Assembly: GCA_938091485.1 (NCBI GenBank)
Contig: CALKMV010000017.1
Location: 1-54,787 of the forward strand
Source: an uncultured Luminiphilus sp.
Lineage (GTDB): Bacteria; Pseudomonadota; Gammaproteobacteria; Pseudomonadales; Halieaceae
Direction of reading: 5' to 3'
DNA: 54,787 nucleotides
The translations under genes and the position numbers were made by a program. Of this stretch, positions 1 through 8,861 are shown piece by piece. The notes below the pieces were generated by a model. That model searched no databases. It had not been told where the DNA came from and saw only the letters and a program-made list of their open reading frames with translations. Each line of letters begins with the position of its first letter. Position 1 is the first letter of the stretch.

Positions 1-74
1 GCCGCCAGATCTACCGCGGCTTCTGGAGAATCAAAATCGAGGGCAACGATCAAATTACTGCCTGCGTCAGCCAT
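1..74 (-). CDS. pyrF: orotidine 5'-phosphate decarboxylase, N-terminal fragment
   Basis: Only the first 24 or so codons lie in the window; the gene runs off the left edge. The reverse strand reads MADAGSNLIVALDFDSPEAA, the usual opening of the PyrF TIM barrel, in which the Asp of VALDF binds the orotidine nucleotide. The enzyme decarboxylates OMP to UMP in pyrimidine synthesis. The ATG overlaps the end of lapB by 8 bases, so it is the last visible gene of the rpsA-ihfB-lapA-lapB run. lapB-pyrF adjacency is common in gammaproteobacteria. Confidence is limited by the short fragment. Confidence 0.85.
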   Translation of the reverse strand, partial: MADAGSNLIVALDFDSPEAAVDLA

Positions 75-1263
75 GGGTCTGCTCCAATGCGCCACCCCGA
101 TAGTGAATCGAGTCCCAGTGACGGCAGCCCGGGCATCGCCAGTGCCGCGCTCTACCTGTGAACCCGCAATGACCGCACTGGTAACCCTCCTCGGCTGCGG
201 TAAGTTGGCCAAAGACCCGCCACTCTGGAAGTGACGACCCTGCGTCGAGACCTTTCAGCACCAACGAAGCTGCCACAGACACCGACGGCTGTGCTTCAAG
301 CGTAGCTCTCAAGAAAGCCTCGGCGACCTCCGCACCCTGAACCCGCTCCAATTCAGCAGCCAGCGTTAACGCCAACAAAGGCGATTTCTGTATCGTGTAA
401 TAACGCTCGAGTGAAGCCAGATATAAAGCATCATCAGGGTGAGCAATGCAGATATCCTGAAGCAGCTTCAACATCTCTGGTGTGCAGGTTCGATCACTGC
501 CCATAATCAGCTGGAAGGCATCGAATGCGGCCATTGGATCTCCGAGCGACAGATTCAGATTCGCTAAACCCATGCAGGCGCGCAAATCTGCAGGCTGATC
601 TCGCAATGCATCCTCATAAAGCCCCCTCGAGCTGTCGAAGTCATCCCGCTCAAGCGCGGCTTCAGCCAGCTCACACAGGTATTGGCCTCGTAATTGCTCC
701 GCAGGCTGGCCCTGCCCTATTGCCGGCTGGCCCGCCTCGCCTGCTAACGCTATCAGCTGCTCTGCAATGGTGACCGCAGCTTCCCAATCCCGCTGTGCTT
801 CATATACATCCAGCAAGTGCCGCTGAGCTGTGGCACTGAAATCAGTAGACTGTTCAGCAAGATCCACCAGCAGCTGCTCGGCACGGTCATAGAGCCCGGC
901 GGCAATAAAATCTCGGGCCAGCTCAAGATGTGATTGGTGCAGCTGAACGGGTGAGAGTTGCGGTCGCATCAGCAGGTTCTGATGGATTCTGATCGCTCGA
1001 TCCACCTCGCCTCGCTTGCGCAGCACGCTGCCCAAAGCGATATGTGTATCCAGCGTCTCCTCATTGACAGCCAACGCCTCTGTAAAGGCGTCCACGGCAT
1101 CCTCTTCCTCACCATCAAGTAAAAAATTGAAGCCCCGGTAGTACTGCGAGGGCAATTGGCTGCGCTCTGCCACATCCATCCGCAGTCCGCCTCTGCCTAA
1201 CGTCCAGCCGGCCGCCACCGCTAGGACCAGGAGCACCAGCAAGAGCGCGTTATTGAGAATCAC
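67..1263 (-). CDS. lapB: lipopolysaccharide assembly protein B (YciM), TPR and rubredoxin-like protein
   Basis: About 398 residues: one N-terminal membrane helix, a long series of TPR-type helical pairs, and a C-terminal rubredoxin-like metal knuckle with two Cys pairs (CGHCG and CPGC), which is the LapB/YciM signature. In E. coli LapB is an inner-membrane protein facing the cytoplasm that steers LpxC to FtsH and tunes lipid A synthesis. The track start at 1287 is a TTG without a ribosome binding site. The GTG at 1263 has AGGG eight bases upstream and places the membrane helix at the very N-terminus, so I prefer it. It overlaps lapA by 14 bases, suggesting translational coupling. Confidence 0.93.
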   Translation of the reverse strand: MILNNALLLVLLVLAVAAGWTLGRGGLRMDVAERSQLPSQYYRGFNFLLDGEEEDAVDAFTEALAVNEETLDTHIALGSVLRKRGEVDRAIRIHQNLLMRPQLSPVQLHQSHLELARDFIAAGLYDRAEQLLVDLAEQSTDFSATAQRHLLDVYEAQRDWEAAVTIAEQLIALAGEAGQPAIGQGQPAEQLRGQYLCELAEAALERDDFDSSRGLYEDALRDQPADLRACMGLANLNLSLGDPMAAFDAFQLIMGSDRTCTPEMLKLLQDICIAHPDDALYLASLERYYTIQKSPLLALTLAAELERVQGAEVAEAFLRATLEAQPSVSVAASLVLKGLDAGSSLPEWRVFGQLTAAEEGYQCGHCGFTGRARHWRCPGCRHWDSIHYRGGALEQTHG

Positions 1264-1546
1264 GGTCGTTGCCCTGCTCTCTTGCAACCAATAAGCGATC
1301 GCGCTCTTTGCGCAGACGACGGATAGTCGCAGCTCGCCTCAGCGCTAGAAGTGCACCCGTTGCAAGCCCCACAGCAACGCCCACCGCCAGAGCAGCGAGC
1401 ACCCAAATGGCTACCGGTTGCGCGGGCAACTGAAAAATAATGAGGTCAAGTGGCACTTCATAAGTGTTCTGCAGGGAGAACAGTCCGCCGACGGCCACTG
1501 CGCCGACTGCAAGCAGCAGCGTCAGCCCCTGTCTTAACCAGCGCAC
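1250..1546 (-). CDS. lapA: lipopolysaccharide assembly protein A domain protein (DUF1049)
   Basis: 98 residues with two hydrophobic helices separated by a short loop (SLQNTYEVPLDLI), followed by a basic, coiled tail (RRLRKERDRLL). This is the LapA/YciS layout. The protein sits in the inner membrane and works with LapB, encoded immediately downstream with overlap. It lies directly after ihfB (2-base gap), the standard ihfB-lapA-lapB order. The short length is normal for the family. Confidence 0.88.
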   Translation of the reverse strand: MRWLRQGLTLLLAVGAVAVGGLFSLQNTYEVPLDLIIFQLPAQPVAIWVLAALAVGVAVGLATGALLALRRAATIRRLRKERDRLLVAREQGNDRDSQ

Positions 1547-1548
1547 GG

Positions 1549-1845
1549 TCAGAATCCGGACTTAACAGCCCGGTTTACCCGTTCACGTAATTCTTTTCCG
1601 GGCTTGAAATGCGGCACGTGCTTGCCACGAAGCGCCACGGTATCGCCGGTTCTTGGGTTCCGACCCTCTCGAGGCTCTCGATAATGAAGGGAAAAACTGC
1701 CGAATCCCCTGATCTCGATTCGCTCTCCCGATGACAAGGTTTCGGACATTTGGTCGATAAGCAGCTTCACTGCCAACTCGACGTCTTTGGCGCTCAACTG
1801 GCTTTGACCATCGGTCATCAAGTCAATTAATTCGCTGCGCGTCAT
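1549..1845 (-). CDS. ihfB: integration host factor subunit beta
   Basis: 98 residues of the HU/IHF DNA-bending family. The body contains [15 protein letters not shown], the beta-arm stem, and GRNPRTGD, the arm tip bearing the intercalating proline. Together with IhfA (not in the window) it forms the heterodimer that bends DNA at promoters, origins and recombination sites. Length is close to the E. coli 94 residues. It has its own promoter-like sequence upstream and a terminator separating it from rpsA, so it is probably expressed partly independently of rpsA. Confidence 0.96.
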   Translation of the reverse strand: MTRSELIDLMTDGQSQLSAKDVELAVKLLIDQMSETLSSGERIEIRGFGSFSLHYREPREGRNPRTGDTVALRGKHVPHFKPGKELRERVNRAVKSGF

Positions 1846-1872
1846 CGCTTCATTCCCGTCACACTCACTTGT

Positions 1873-1901
1873 ATTCTGGCCGACACCCCGTGTGTTGGCA
1901 A
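1873..1901 (-). promoter_or_regulatory. candidate sigma-70 promoter for ihfB
   Basis: On the minus strand a -35 box TTGCCA (5 of 6 to consensus) is followed after exactly 17 bases by CAGAAT (4 of 6). It ends about 27 bases upstream of the ihfB ATG. It lies downstream of the rpsA terminator, as expected for a separate ihfB-lapA-lapB promoter. Assigned from sequence only. Confidence 0.5.
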
Positions 1902-1952
1902 GTCGTTAATTTTAATGAGATTTATCGACGCGTTGATCAGCCTGTGGGGGAA

Positions 1953-1979
1953 TAAAAAAAAGGCCGGCATAAGCCGGCC
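1953..1979 (-). terminator. intrinsic terminator after rpsA
   Basis: On the minus strand a perfect 7-bp stem GGCCGGC/GCCGGCC with a TTAT loop is followed immediately by a run of eight T residues. It lies about 20 bases after the rpsA stop codon. This is a classical Rho-independent terminator for the rpsA transcript. Confidence 0.93.
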
Positions 1980-1998
1980 CCAACACTATCACAATGGA

Positions 1999-3672
1999 TT
2001 AAGAATCTTCCATTTTCGCCTTGATCAGGTCACCAATCGTGCCTGGAGAGGACGACTCGTCCTGCTCCTTCAGCGATGCAACCGCTTCTTTCTCGTCGTC
2101 TATGTCCTTGGCTTTGATGGAAAGCCCCAGTCCGCGACTCTTGCGATCCACGTTAACGACTTTAGCTTCTACCGAATCACCCACACTCAGAACAGAACGC
2201 GCGTCATCGACTCGGTCAAAGCTGATATCACCTGCCTTCAGGTAGCCCTCTACTTCGTCAGAGAGCTTGATAGTAGCTCCCTTGGCGTCCACTTCTGTGA
2301 CGGTGCCTGTCACTAGGCTGCCACGGTCGTTGTCGCTGACATAAAGTGAGAAAGCGTCTTCCTCAAGTTGCTTGATACCTAAAGAAATGCGCTCCCGCTC
2401 TGGATCGATTGACAGAATCACCGTCTCAATCTCGTCACCCTTCTTGTAATTGCGGACGGCTTCTTCACCTGTTTCGTTCCAGCTGATGTCACTCAGATGA
2501 ACGAGTCCATCAATATTGCCATCAAGACCAATAAAGATTCCAAAGTCGGTGATGGACTTGATGCTACCTGAGATCTTGTCGCCCTTTGCGTGATCTGCGG
2601 CAAACGCATCCCAAGGATTCTGCGCGCACTGCTTGATGCCGAGGGAAATCCGGCGGCGCTCTTCATCAATGTCGAGCACCATGACTTCAACTTCATCACC
2701 AAGCTGAACGATCTTAGAGGGATGGACATTCTTGTTGGTCCAGTCCATTTCGGAGACGTGCACCAGACCCTCGACACCCTCTTCGATCTCGGCAAAGCAG
2801 CCGTAATCAGTCAGGTTAGTCACCTTGGCCACAACACGGCTGCCCTCTGGGTAGCGGCCGGTAATCTGAACCCATGGATCTTCGCCCAATTGCTTGAGAC
2901 CCAATGAGACTCGGTTGCGCTCGCGATCGAACTTGAGAATTTTGACATCCATTTCCTGTCCGACTTCTACGATTTCACTTGGGTGCTTGATGCGTTTCCA
3001 AGCCATATCGGTAATGTGCAGCAGTCCGTCTACACCGCCAAGGTCCACAAACGCTCCGTAATCGGTCAAGTTCTTGACCACGCCTTTCACTGACTGGCCT
3101 TCCTGCAAGTTTTGCAGCAACTCCTCGCGCTCGGCACTGTTGGCGGACTCCATGACCGCTCGTCGCGACACCACTACATTATTGCGCTTCTGATCGAGTT
3201 TGATGACCTTGAATTCAAGCTCCTTGCCCTCAAGATGCGTCGTTTCTCTAATGGGGCGAACGTCGATCAATGATCCAGGCAAGAAGGCGCGGATGGATTC
3301 GATGTCGACAGTAAAGCCACCCTTGACCTTGCCATTGATCACACCCATGACAACCTCATCGGCCAAGTGAGCAGCCTCGAGGCCTTTCCACGCCTCGGCT
3401 CGCTTTGCTTTCTCGCGAGAGAGCTTGGTTTCTCCAAAACCGTCTTCGACGGTTTCGAGAGCAACCTGGACTTCATCACCCACGCTGAGACTGCACTCAC
3501 CGTTGGCGTTGGTAAATTGGTCAAGGGGAATGACCCCTTCTGACTTCAAACCGGCGTGGACAGTGACCCACTCGTTATCAATATCAATAACGACACCCGT
3601 GACGATCGATCCGGGTTCCATATCAACGGTTTGGAGACTTTCTTCAAATAGTTCGGCGAAGGATTCGCTCAT
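1999..3672 (-). CDS. rpsA: 30S ribosomal protein S1
   Basis: 557 residues, the E. coli S1 size, made of six S1/OB-fold repeats. Repeats 3 to 6 carry recognisable lines such as [21 protein letters not shown] and [22 protein letters not shown]1 binds mRNA leaders on the 30S subunit and helps unfold structured initiation regions. It sits between cmk and ihfB, the normal gammaproteobacterial order, and ends at a strong intrinsic terminator. The 60-base leader contains a hairpin (separate entry) that could take part in autoregulation. The ATG at 3672 has AGGA eight bases upstream. Confidence 0.98.
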   Translation of the reverse strand: MSESFAELFEESLQTVDMEPGSIVTGVVIDIDNEWVTVHAGLKSEGVIPLDQFTNANGECSLSVGDEVQVALETVEDGFGETKLSREKAKRAEAWKGLEAAHLADEVVMGVINGKVKGGFTVDIESIRAFLPGSLIDVRPIRETTHLEGKELEFKVIKLDQKRNNVVVSRRAVMESANSAEREELLQNLQEGQSVKGVVKNLTDYGAFVDLGGVDGLLHITDMAWKRIKHPSEIVEVGQEMDVKILKFDRERNRVSLGLKQLGEDPWVQITGRYPEGSRVVAKVTNLTDYGCFAEIEEGVEGLVHVSEMDWTNKNVHPSKIVQLGDEVEVMVLDIDEERRRISLGIKQCAQNPWDAFAADHAKGDKISGSIKSITDFGIFIGLDGNIDGLVHLSDISWNETGEEAVRNYKKGDEIETVILSIDPERERISLGIKQLEEDAFSLYVSDNDRGSLVTGTVTEVDAKGATIKLSDEVEGYLKAGDISFDRVDDARSVLSVGDSVEAKVVNVDRKSRGLGLSIKAKDIDDEKEAVASLKEQDESSSPGTIGDLIKAKMEDS

Positions 3673-3691
3673 GATGATGTTCCTGCATTGC

Positions 3692-3707
3692 GGAGTGAGC
3701 CCACTCC
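3692..3707 (-). promoter_or_regulatory. hairpin in the rpsA leader
   Basis: On the minus strand GGAGTG and CACTCC form a perfect 6-bp stem with a GGCT loop, ending about 19 bases before the rpsA ATG and just upstream of its ribosome binding site. Leader hairpins mediate S1 autoregulation in E. coli. Whether this one does so is inference. Confidence 0.4.
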
Positions 3708-3732
3708 TGCCGGCTTCCAGACCCAGCCGGGT

Positions 3733-4461
3733 TTATTGTCCAGACGCGTCGGCGGGGTCAAGCCGTAACTCCGATGCATCGCTTAATAACTCGCGAGAGA
3801 CTGCCAGTTCGCAGACTGCCTGCAAGACCTCGCCAGCGGACAGCATGGTACTGTCGATGACGATGGCATCTTCTGCTGGCACAAGCGGAGACACGGTGCG
3901 GGACTGGTCCCTAGCGTCTCTCTCTTGGATGTCAGTCAGAAGGCGCGCGAGACTAACACTCTCCCCCATACCCTGCAACTGATGGAAACGCCGCTCTGCA
4001 CGCGCTTGATCGCTGGCGGTCAAGAATATCTTGAGGGGCGCATCCGGAAAGACAACGGTGCCCATGTCCCTACCATCAGCCACCAATCCCGGCGGTCTGG
4101 CCAGCTCCTGCTGCCTCAACAGAAGTGCTTTGCGCACTGCCGGCAAAGCAGCCACGGTGGAGGCGTCCCGGCCTCCCTCCTCCGTCCGAATACCTGAGGT
4201 CACATCTTCGCCAGCGACCCACACTCTGACGCCAGCATCGGCCGGCCTAAAAGTCACGTCGAGGGTACGGGCAATATCGGCAACCGCATCACTATCCTCT
4301 AATGCAATTGCCTGGCATCGGCAGGCGAAGCCAACCACGCGATAGAGGGCGCCACTGTCCAGAAGGTGCCACCCGAATGCTTTAGCCAAATGCTGACTGA
4401 GCGTGCCCTTACCGGCTCCGCTGGGGCCGTCAACACAGATAACCGGTGATGGGTGGGTCAT
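3733..4461 (-). CDS. cmk: cytidylate (CMP/dCMP) kinase
   Basis: 242 residues. The Walker A loop GPSGAGKGT near residue 12, the nucleotide-binding GRDMGTVVFPDA segment and the lid-region line IQERDARDQSR are all diagnostic of bacterial Cmk. It phosphorylates CMP and dCMP with ATP. The ATG overlaps the aroA stop by four bases (ATGA) and rpsA follows 60 bases downstream, giving the conserved aroA-cmk-rpsA order. The C-terminal 15 residues extend slightly past the usual end without a recognisable motif. Confidence 0.96.
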   Translation of the reverse strand: MTHPSPVICVDGPSGAGKGTLSQHLAKAFGWHLLDSGALYRVVGFACRCQAIALEDSDAVADIARTLDVTFRPADAGVRVWVAGEDVTSGIRTEEGGRDASTVAALPAVRKALLLRQQELARPPGLVADGRDMGTVVFPDAPLKIFLTASDQARAERRFHQLQGMGESVSLARLLTDIQERDARDQSRTVSPLVPAEDAIVIDSTMLSAGEVLQAVCELAVSRELLSDASELRLDPADASGQ

Positions 4462-5759
4462 TCCTCGACGACTTCCAGACGTAATCCGGTCTGTACTGAC
4501 AAATCTGCAAAACCTGGGAAGGATGTTGCCACGTGAGCGCAGTCAGTCACTTTAATTCGATCAGACGCCCTCAGGGCCGCCATGGCGAAACTCATGGCGA
4601 TTCGGTGGTCGTGATGGGTGGTGATCACACCGCCAGAAAATTCTCCACCCACCACCTCGATGCCGTCCGGCTGCACGGTGTTCTCAATACCCAATTGCGA
4701 CAGCCCTTCCGCCATGCTGGCAATCCGATCGCTCTCTTTTACACGCAGCTCTTCGGCCCCCCGGAGCACAGTCAGACCCTCTGCGCAGGCCGCTGCGATT
4801 AACACAGCAGGTAACTCATCGATCGCAAGCGGTACTGCCTCGACGGGAATCTCGATCCCTTTCAGGGGTGCATAGCGAACACGGAGATCGGCGACCGGCT
4901 CACCTCCGACCTGACGCTCGTTCAAAATCTCGATGTCTGCGCCCATGGCGCGCAAAATCGTAATCACTCCCTCCCGAGTCGGGTTTATTCCTACATGCTC
5001 TAGGGTGAGATCTGAACCGGGCGCAATCGAAGCGCCCACCAGAAAAAAGGCGGCGGAGGAGATATCGGCAGGAATATCGATGTCTGTGCCGTGGAGTGAT
5101 CCCCCACCTTCTAGACCAATCACACCCTGATCACGGTCAACGACATAGCCAAACCCAGCCAGCATGCGCTCGGTGTGATCTCGGGTCGGCGCCGGTTCGG
5201 TCACACTAGTGCGGCCGTCAGCAAACAGTCCCGCCAGCAACACACTCGACTTTACCTGAGCACTGGCAACCGGCAGATCATAGTGAATGGCGTTCAGCGA
5301 GCGGCCCCCTTGAATCTCCAGAGGCGGGCAGCCCTCATGTGAGCTGATGAGCGCGCCCATTTGCGACAACGGGGTAATCACCCTAGCCATGGGCCGACGC
5401 AATAGCGACTGATCACCTGTCAAAATACTGTCGAAAGATTGTCCCGCGAGCAGACCGGCCATCAGGCGGATGCTAGTACCGGAGTTACCCACGTCCATGA
5501 CTTGAGCGGGCGGATTCAAGCCACGAAGACCGACGCCTTCAATCGTCAGGCATCCCGATTGCGGATCCGTGATGCCGACACCCATCTCACGAAAAGCGGA
5601 GAGCGTCGCCAGTGCATCCTCACCTTCAAGAAAACCACTGACGGTCGTTCGGCCCTCGGCAATTGATCCCAGCATGATGGCTCGGTGTGACATCGACTTG
5701 TCTCCCGGCACACGAATGCGACCAGTGAGTGAGCCACCTGGGTCCAGATAAAAATGCAT
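4458..5759 (-). CDS. aroA: 3-phosphoshikimate 1-carboxyvinyltransferase (EPSP synthase)
   Basis: 433 residues with the two-domain EPSP synthase fold. Visible motifs are GDKSMSHRAIMLGSIAEG at the N-terminus (substrate lysine and serine), MDVGNSGTSIRLMAGLL, and RVKESDRIASMAEGL and DHRIAMSFA near the C-terminus. It condenses shikimate-3-phosphate with phosphoenolpyruvate in chorismate synthesis. Start and tyrA stop share TGATG. In Pseudomonas tyrA and aroA are fused; here they are two ORFs in different frames. The GNSGT line is of the ordinary aroA type. Confidence 0.97.
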   Translation of the reverse strand: MHFYLDPGGSLTGRIRVPGDKSMSHRAIMLGSIAEGRTTVSGFLEGEDALATLSAFREMGVGITDPQSGCLTIEGVGLRGLNPPAQVMDVGNSGTSIRLMAGLLAGQSFDSILTGDQSLLRRPMARVITPLSQMGALISSHEGCPPLEIQGGRSLNAIHYDLPVASAQVKSSVLLAGLFADGRTSVTEPAPTRDHTERMLAGFGYVVDRDQGVIGLEGGGSLHGTDIDIPADISSAAFFLVGASIAPGSDLTLEHVGINPTREGVITILRAMGADIEILNERQVGGEPVADLRVRYAPLKGIEIPVEAVPLAIDELPAVLIAAACAEGLTVLRGAEELRVKESDRIASMAEGLSQLGIENTVQPDGIEVVGGEFSGGVITTHHDHRIAMSFAMAALRASDRIKVTDCAHVATSFPGFADLSVQTGLRLEVVEE

Positions 5760-6661
5760 CAGTCCGTTTGCTCCGACTCGCCCGTGAGGGGATTCAGGAT
5801 GTCATCATGCTTGCGCCTGACCTCCCTGCACCGGGCAAAGAAGGTTTCTATCGCGTCACCATCACTCTCGGCAATCAGCGTCCGCAAATGATCCTGCTCC
5901 CGCGCCATCGCGTCCATTGCGGTAAGAATGGCGTCGCGATTGGTCAAAGCAATATCTCGCCACATCAGCGGATCTGATGCCGCGATACGCGTCATATCTC
6001 TGAGCGCGCCACCGCCATGCTTCATGGGGGACAAGTCATGATCGGCTAGCATCGATGTCATTGCGTAAGCCACCATATGGGGCATATGACTACTTGCCGC
6101 CAGTGCCGCGTCGTGATCTTCCACGGACATATGCGTAATACGTGCCCCCGCGGTAACCCACAGCCGTTCAACAATCTTGAGTGCGGCCGTGTCGGTCTCG
6201 CCGGAGGGTGTCAGGATGACCTCGCGCCCATCAAACAGCCCAGGATAGGCAGCACCGACACCACTGTTCTCACTGCCTGCAATAGGGTGCCCGGGGACAA
6301 ATCGCGGATAGGCTGACCCCGCGGCATCAACGATGACGCCTTTAATGCTTGCCATGTCCGTTACCACAGGTTCACCCGAAGCCGCCGCCAGATCCAAAAC
6401 CTCTGGCAAAAGCTGAGCAGTGGACTCCGGGGGGGCGCCAATGACGATGACATCAGCCTCGGCGACGATTGTTGGCAGGTCCAAGCTGAAACGATCGATC
6501 AAACCCAAAGCCAAACCGCGCTCAAGCGAGGGGGCGCGAGGTCCCCAGGCAATGAGATCGGCGCACCAGTTGCCGCGCTTGAGGGCACCAGCCAACGACC
6601 CGGAAATCAGTCCGAGACCCAAAAAAGCGACGATAGGGTCGTGATCAGTGTCCACGATCAA
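5759..6661 (-). CDS. tyrA: prephenate dehydrogenase
   Basis: 300 residues. An N-terminal Rossmann segment (FLGLGLISGSLAGAL) binds the dinucleotide. HPIAGSENSGVGAA and SSHMPHMVAYAM are the conserved prephenate-dehydrogenase active-site and helical lines. It converts prephenate to 4-hydroxyphenylpyruvate in tyrosine synthesis. There is no fused chorismate mutase, unlike E. coli TyrA. The start is a TTG at 6661 overlapping the pheA stop (TTGA), with a GTG two codons on as the alternative. The gene sits between pheA and aroA in one transcriptional run. Confidence 0.94.
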   Translation of the reverse strand: MIVDTDHDPIVAFLGLGLISGSLAGALKRGNWCADLIAWGPRAPSLERGLALGLIDRFSLDLPTIVAEADVIVIGAPPESTAQLLPEVLDLAAASGEPVVTDMASIKGVIVDAAGSAYPRFVPGHPIAGSENSGVGAAYPGLFDGREVILTPSGETDTAALKIVERLWVTAGARITHMSVEDHDAALAASSHMPHMVAYAMTSMLADHDLSPMKHGGGALRDMTRIAASDPLMWRDIALTNRDAILTAMDAMAREQDHLRTLIAESDGDAIETFFARCREVRRKHDDILNPLTGESEQTD

Positions 6662-7782
6662 ATGGGCGCTCGGGGATAAGAGCCCAGCCTCTTCAGCATG
6701 ATGGAGTGCTCTTCTATCTGCCCCATCACCTCTCCCATGACGTCATCAGCGAGATGACCCTCGCACTCAATATAGAACACATAGGTCCACTTTTCTGTCT
6801 TGGAGGGTCTGGAATCGATCCGAGTCAAGCTGATGCCATTTTCCTCAAAGGGGCGCAGCAGGCCGAGTAGCGCTCCCGGCCGGTTTCGCGCAGATACCAA
6901 TAACGACGTTTTGTCATGACCACTAGGCGGCACGGTCTCTTTGCCCAGCACCAAAAACCGTGTGGTGTTGGTGGAACTGTCCTGAATGGCGCTCGCTAGC
7001 GTATCCAGCTTGTGTAAAGAGACCGCCAGCTCGCCGGCGATCGCCGCCACCCCGGTCTCAACTCCCGCCCTTCTGGCGGCCTCACCGTTACTAGCCACCG
7101 CTTCGCGCGGGACATCGGGCAGGTGGCTATCGAGCCATTGCCTGCATTGGCCCAGCGCCTGCTCGTGCCCCAAAATCATCCGGATGTCGGATTGCTCGGT
7201 GCCTTGGCCTGCAAGCAAGTGATGCACCACGGGAAGTTCAATCTCACCCGTGATCTGCAGTGGCGATTCCAGAAAACAATCCAGTGTCTGGCCCACCATG
7301 CCCTCGGTCGAATTTTCCACGGGTACAACCCCGTAGTCACAAATTCGCTCCTCAACCTGACGAAACACTTTATGAATGCTCGCCTGTGAGCTAGGTATCG
7401 CCGACTGACCAAAATGTTTCAGCGAAGCTGCCTGAGAGTAGGTGCCCTCGGGTCCGAGAAAGGCCACCGACAGCGGCTGCTCCAGAGCCAGACAACTGGA
7501 CATAATCTCCCGAAAGACCGAGGCAATATGCTCGGCCGCCAAGGGCCCCGGGTTGCGCTCTTGGATGGCGCGCAGCACCTGCGCTTCACGCTCGGGACGG
7601 TAAAAGACTGGCGGCGCCTCCACGAACTGCGACGCATTCAGTTTCACCTGTGCGACTTCCTGCGCACATCGCGCACGTTCGCTGATCAGCTCGAGCAATT
7701 GACTGTCAATCGCATCAATACGCTCTCGGATCTTACTCAGTTGTTCATCAGGGTTCATGGGGTATCCCCTCGCCGGGTTCAT
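6658..7782 (-). CDS. pheA: bifunctional chorismate mutase / prephenate dehydratase
   Basis: 374 residues in the P-protein layout. An AroQ-type chorismate mutase covers about residues 10-95 (RERIDAIDSQLLELI), a prephenate dehydratase follows (FLGPEGTYSQAA, then VVPVENSTEGMVG and TRFLVLG), and an ACT domain with the phenylalanine-binding GALLGLL and ESRP-like SRPSKT lines closes it. It makes phenylpyruvate and is normally feedback-inhibited by phenylalanine. The first ATG overlaps the serC stop. A second in-frame ATG at 7758 has AGGGG at good spacing and is a realistic alternative start, eight codons shorter. Confidence 0.96.
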   Translation of the reverse strand: MNPARGYPMNPDEQLSKIRERIDAIDSQLLELISERARCAQEVAQVKLNASQFVEAPPVFYRPEREAQVLRAIQERNPGPLAAEHIASVFREIMSSCLALEQPLSVAFLGPEGTYSQAASLKHFGQSAIPSSQASIHKVFRQVEERICDYGVVPVENSTEGMVGQTLDCFLESPLQITGEIELPVVHHLLAGQGTEQSDIRMILGHEQALGQCRQWLDSHLPDVPREAVASNGEAARRAGVETGVAAIAGELAVSLHKLDTLASAIQDSSTNTTRFLVLGKETVPPSGHDKTSLLVSARNRPGALLGLLRPFEENGISLTRIDSRPSKTEKWTYVFYIECEGHLADDVMGEVMGQIEEHSIMLKRLGSYPRAPI

Positions 7783-8861
7783 TACCCGTGGCGTTGTTCG
7801 AAATCCTGCATGAAGTCACACAGGGCGTCCACCGAGGCTTCCTCCACCGCATTGTATAGACTCGCGCGCATCCCGCCGACTGATCGATGGCCCTTTAAGT
7901 TGAGCAGCCGCACCGCCTCTGCTTCCTGCAAAAAAACCGGGTCCAGGCCGTCATCAGCCCGCGTAAAGGGCACATTCATCAGCGATCGGCTCACAGTCTC
8001 TACCGGGTTACTGTAAAAATCGCTGTTATCGATGAGGTGATAGAGTTTGCCGGCTTTCCGACGGTTAATTGCTTCCATTTCTTCCAGCCCACCCAGATTC
8101 TCCAGCCATTCGAATACCAGGCCTGTCAGATACAGGGCGAACGTGGGCGGTGTGTTGTACATGGAGTCATTGTCAGCGGCCGTCTTCCAATTCAGCATGG
8201 CTGGAGCCTCGGCGCGAGCGCGCCCGAGAAGTTCCCGATGCACCACGACCAGACACAGACCCGCAGGTCCAATATTTTTCTGAGCTCCTGCATAAAGCAC
8301 ACCAAACTGATTAACGTCGATGGGCCGTGACAGGATGGTCGATGACATATCGGCCACCAAGGGCACGTCAATCTGCGGGACAAAATCAAACTCGAGACCA
8401 CCGATGGTTTCATTCGGGCAGTAGTGGAGGTAGGTCGCACTGGAGTCCACTTGCCACCCATTCTGAGGAGGCACTGTTGTAAAGCCCGAGCCTTCTGAAG
8501 TCGCCGCAACATTGACCGACCCAAAGCGCTGCCCTTCCAGCAGGGCCTTTTTTGACCACTGCCCGGTCACAACCTGATCGACAGACTGACCCGGGGCGCT
8601 CAGATTGAGCGGAACCGCAGCAAACTGCAGCGAGGCGCCACCCTGCAGAAACAGCACAGCGTAATCGTCACTGACCGCCATGAGACGTCGCAGAGATGCC
8701 TCAGCCTGCTGGGCAACCTCCATGAAAGCGGGGCTACGGTGACTAACCTCCATCACGGAAGCGCCAATATCAGACCAATTCAAAAATTCGGCTTGCGCGC
8801 GCTCCAACACGGGTTGCGGCAGCGCGGCCGGGCCCGCACAGAAGTTATGAGCTCGAGTCAC
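7782..8861 (-). CDS. serC: phosphoserine aminotransferase
   Basis: 359 residues, a class-V PLP aminotransferase. It opens with [14 protein letters not shown]; the PLP lysine lies in [14 protein letters not shown]; the C-terminal line [15 protein letters not shown] binds the substrate. It converts 3-phosphohydroxypyruvate to phosphoserine and also serves pyridoxal phosphate synthesis. Both the GTG start (overlapping gyrA by four bases) and the stop (overlapping pheA) point to tight coupling. The order gyrA-serC-pheA is conserved in pseudomonads. Confidence 0.97.
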   Translation of the reverse strand: MTRAHNFCAGPAALPQPVLERAQAEFLNWSDIGASVMEVSHRSPAFMEVAQQAEASLRRLMAVSDDYAVLFLQGGASLQFAAVPLNLSAPGQSVDQVVTGQWSKKALLEGQRFGSVNVAATSEGSGFTTVPPQNGWQVDSSATYLHYCPNETIGGLEFDFVPQIDVPLVADMSSTILSRPIDVNQFGVLYAGAQKNIGPAGLCLVVVHRELLGRARAEAPAMLNWKTAADNDSMYNTPPTFALYLTGLVFEWLENLGGLEEMEAINRRKAGKLYHLIDNSDFYSNPVETVSRSLMNVPFTRADDGLDPVFLQEAEAVRLLNLKGHRSVGGMRASLYNAVEEASVDALCDFMQDFEQRHG

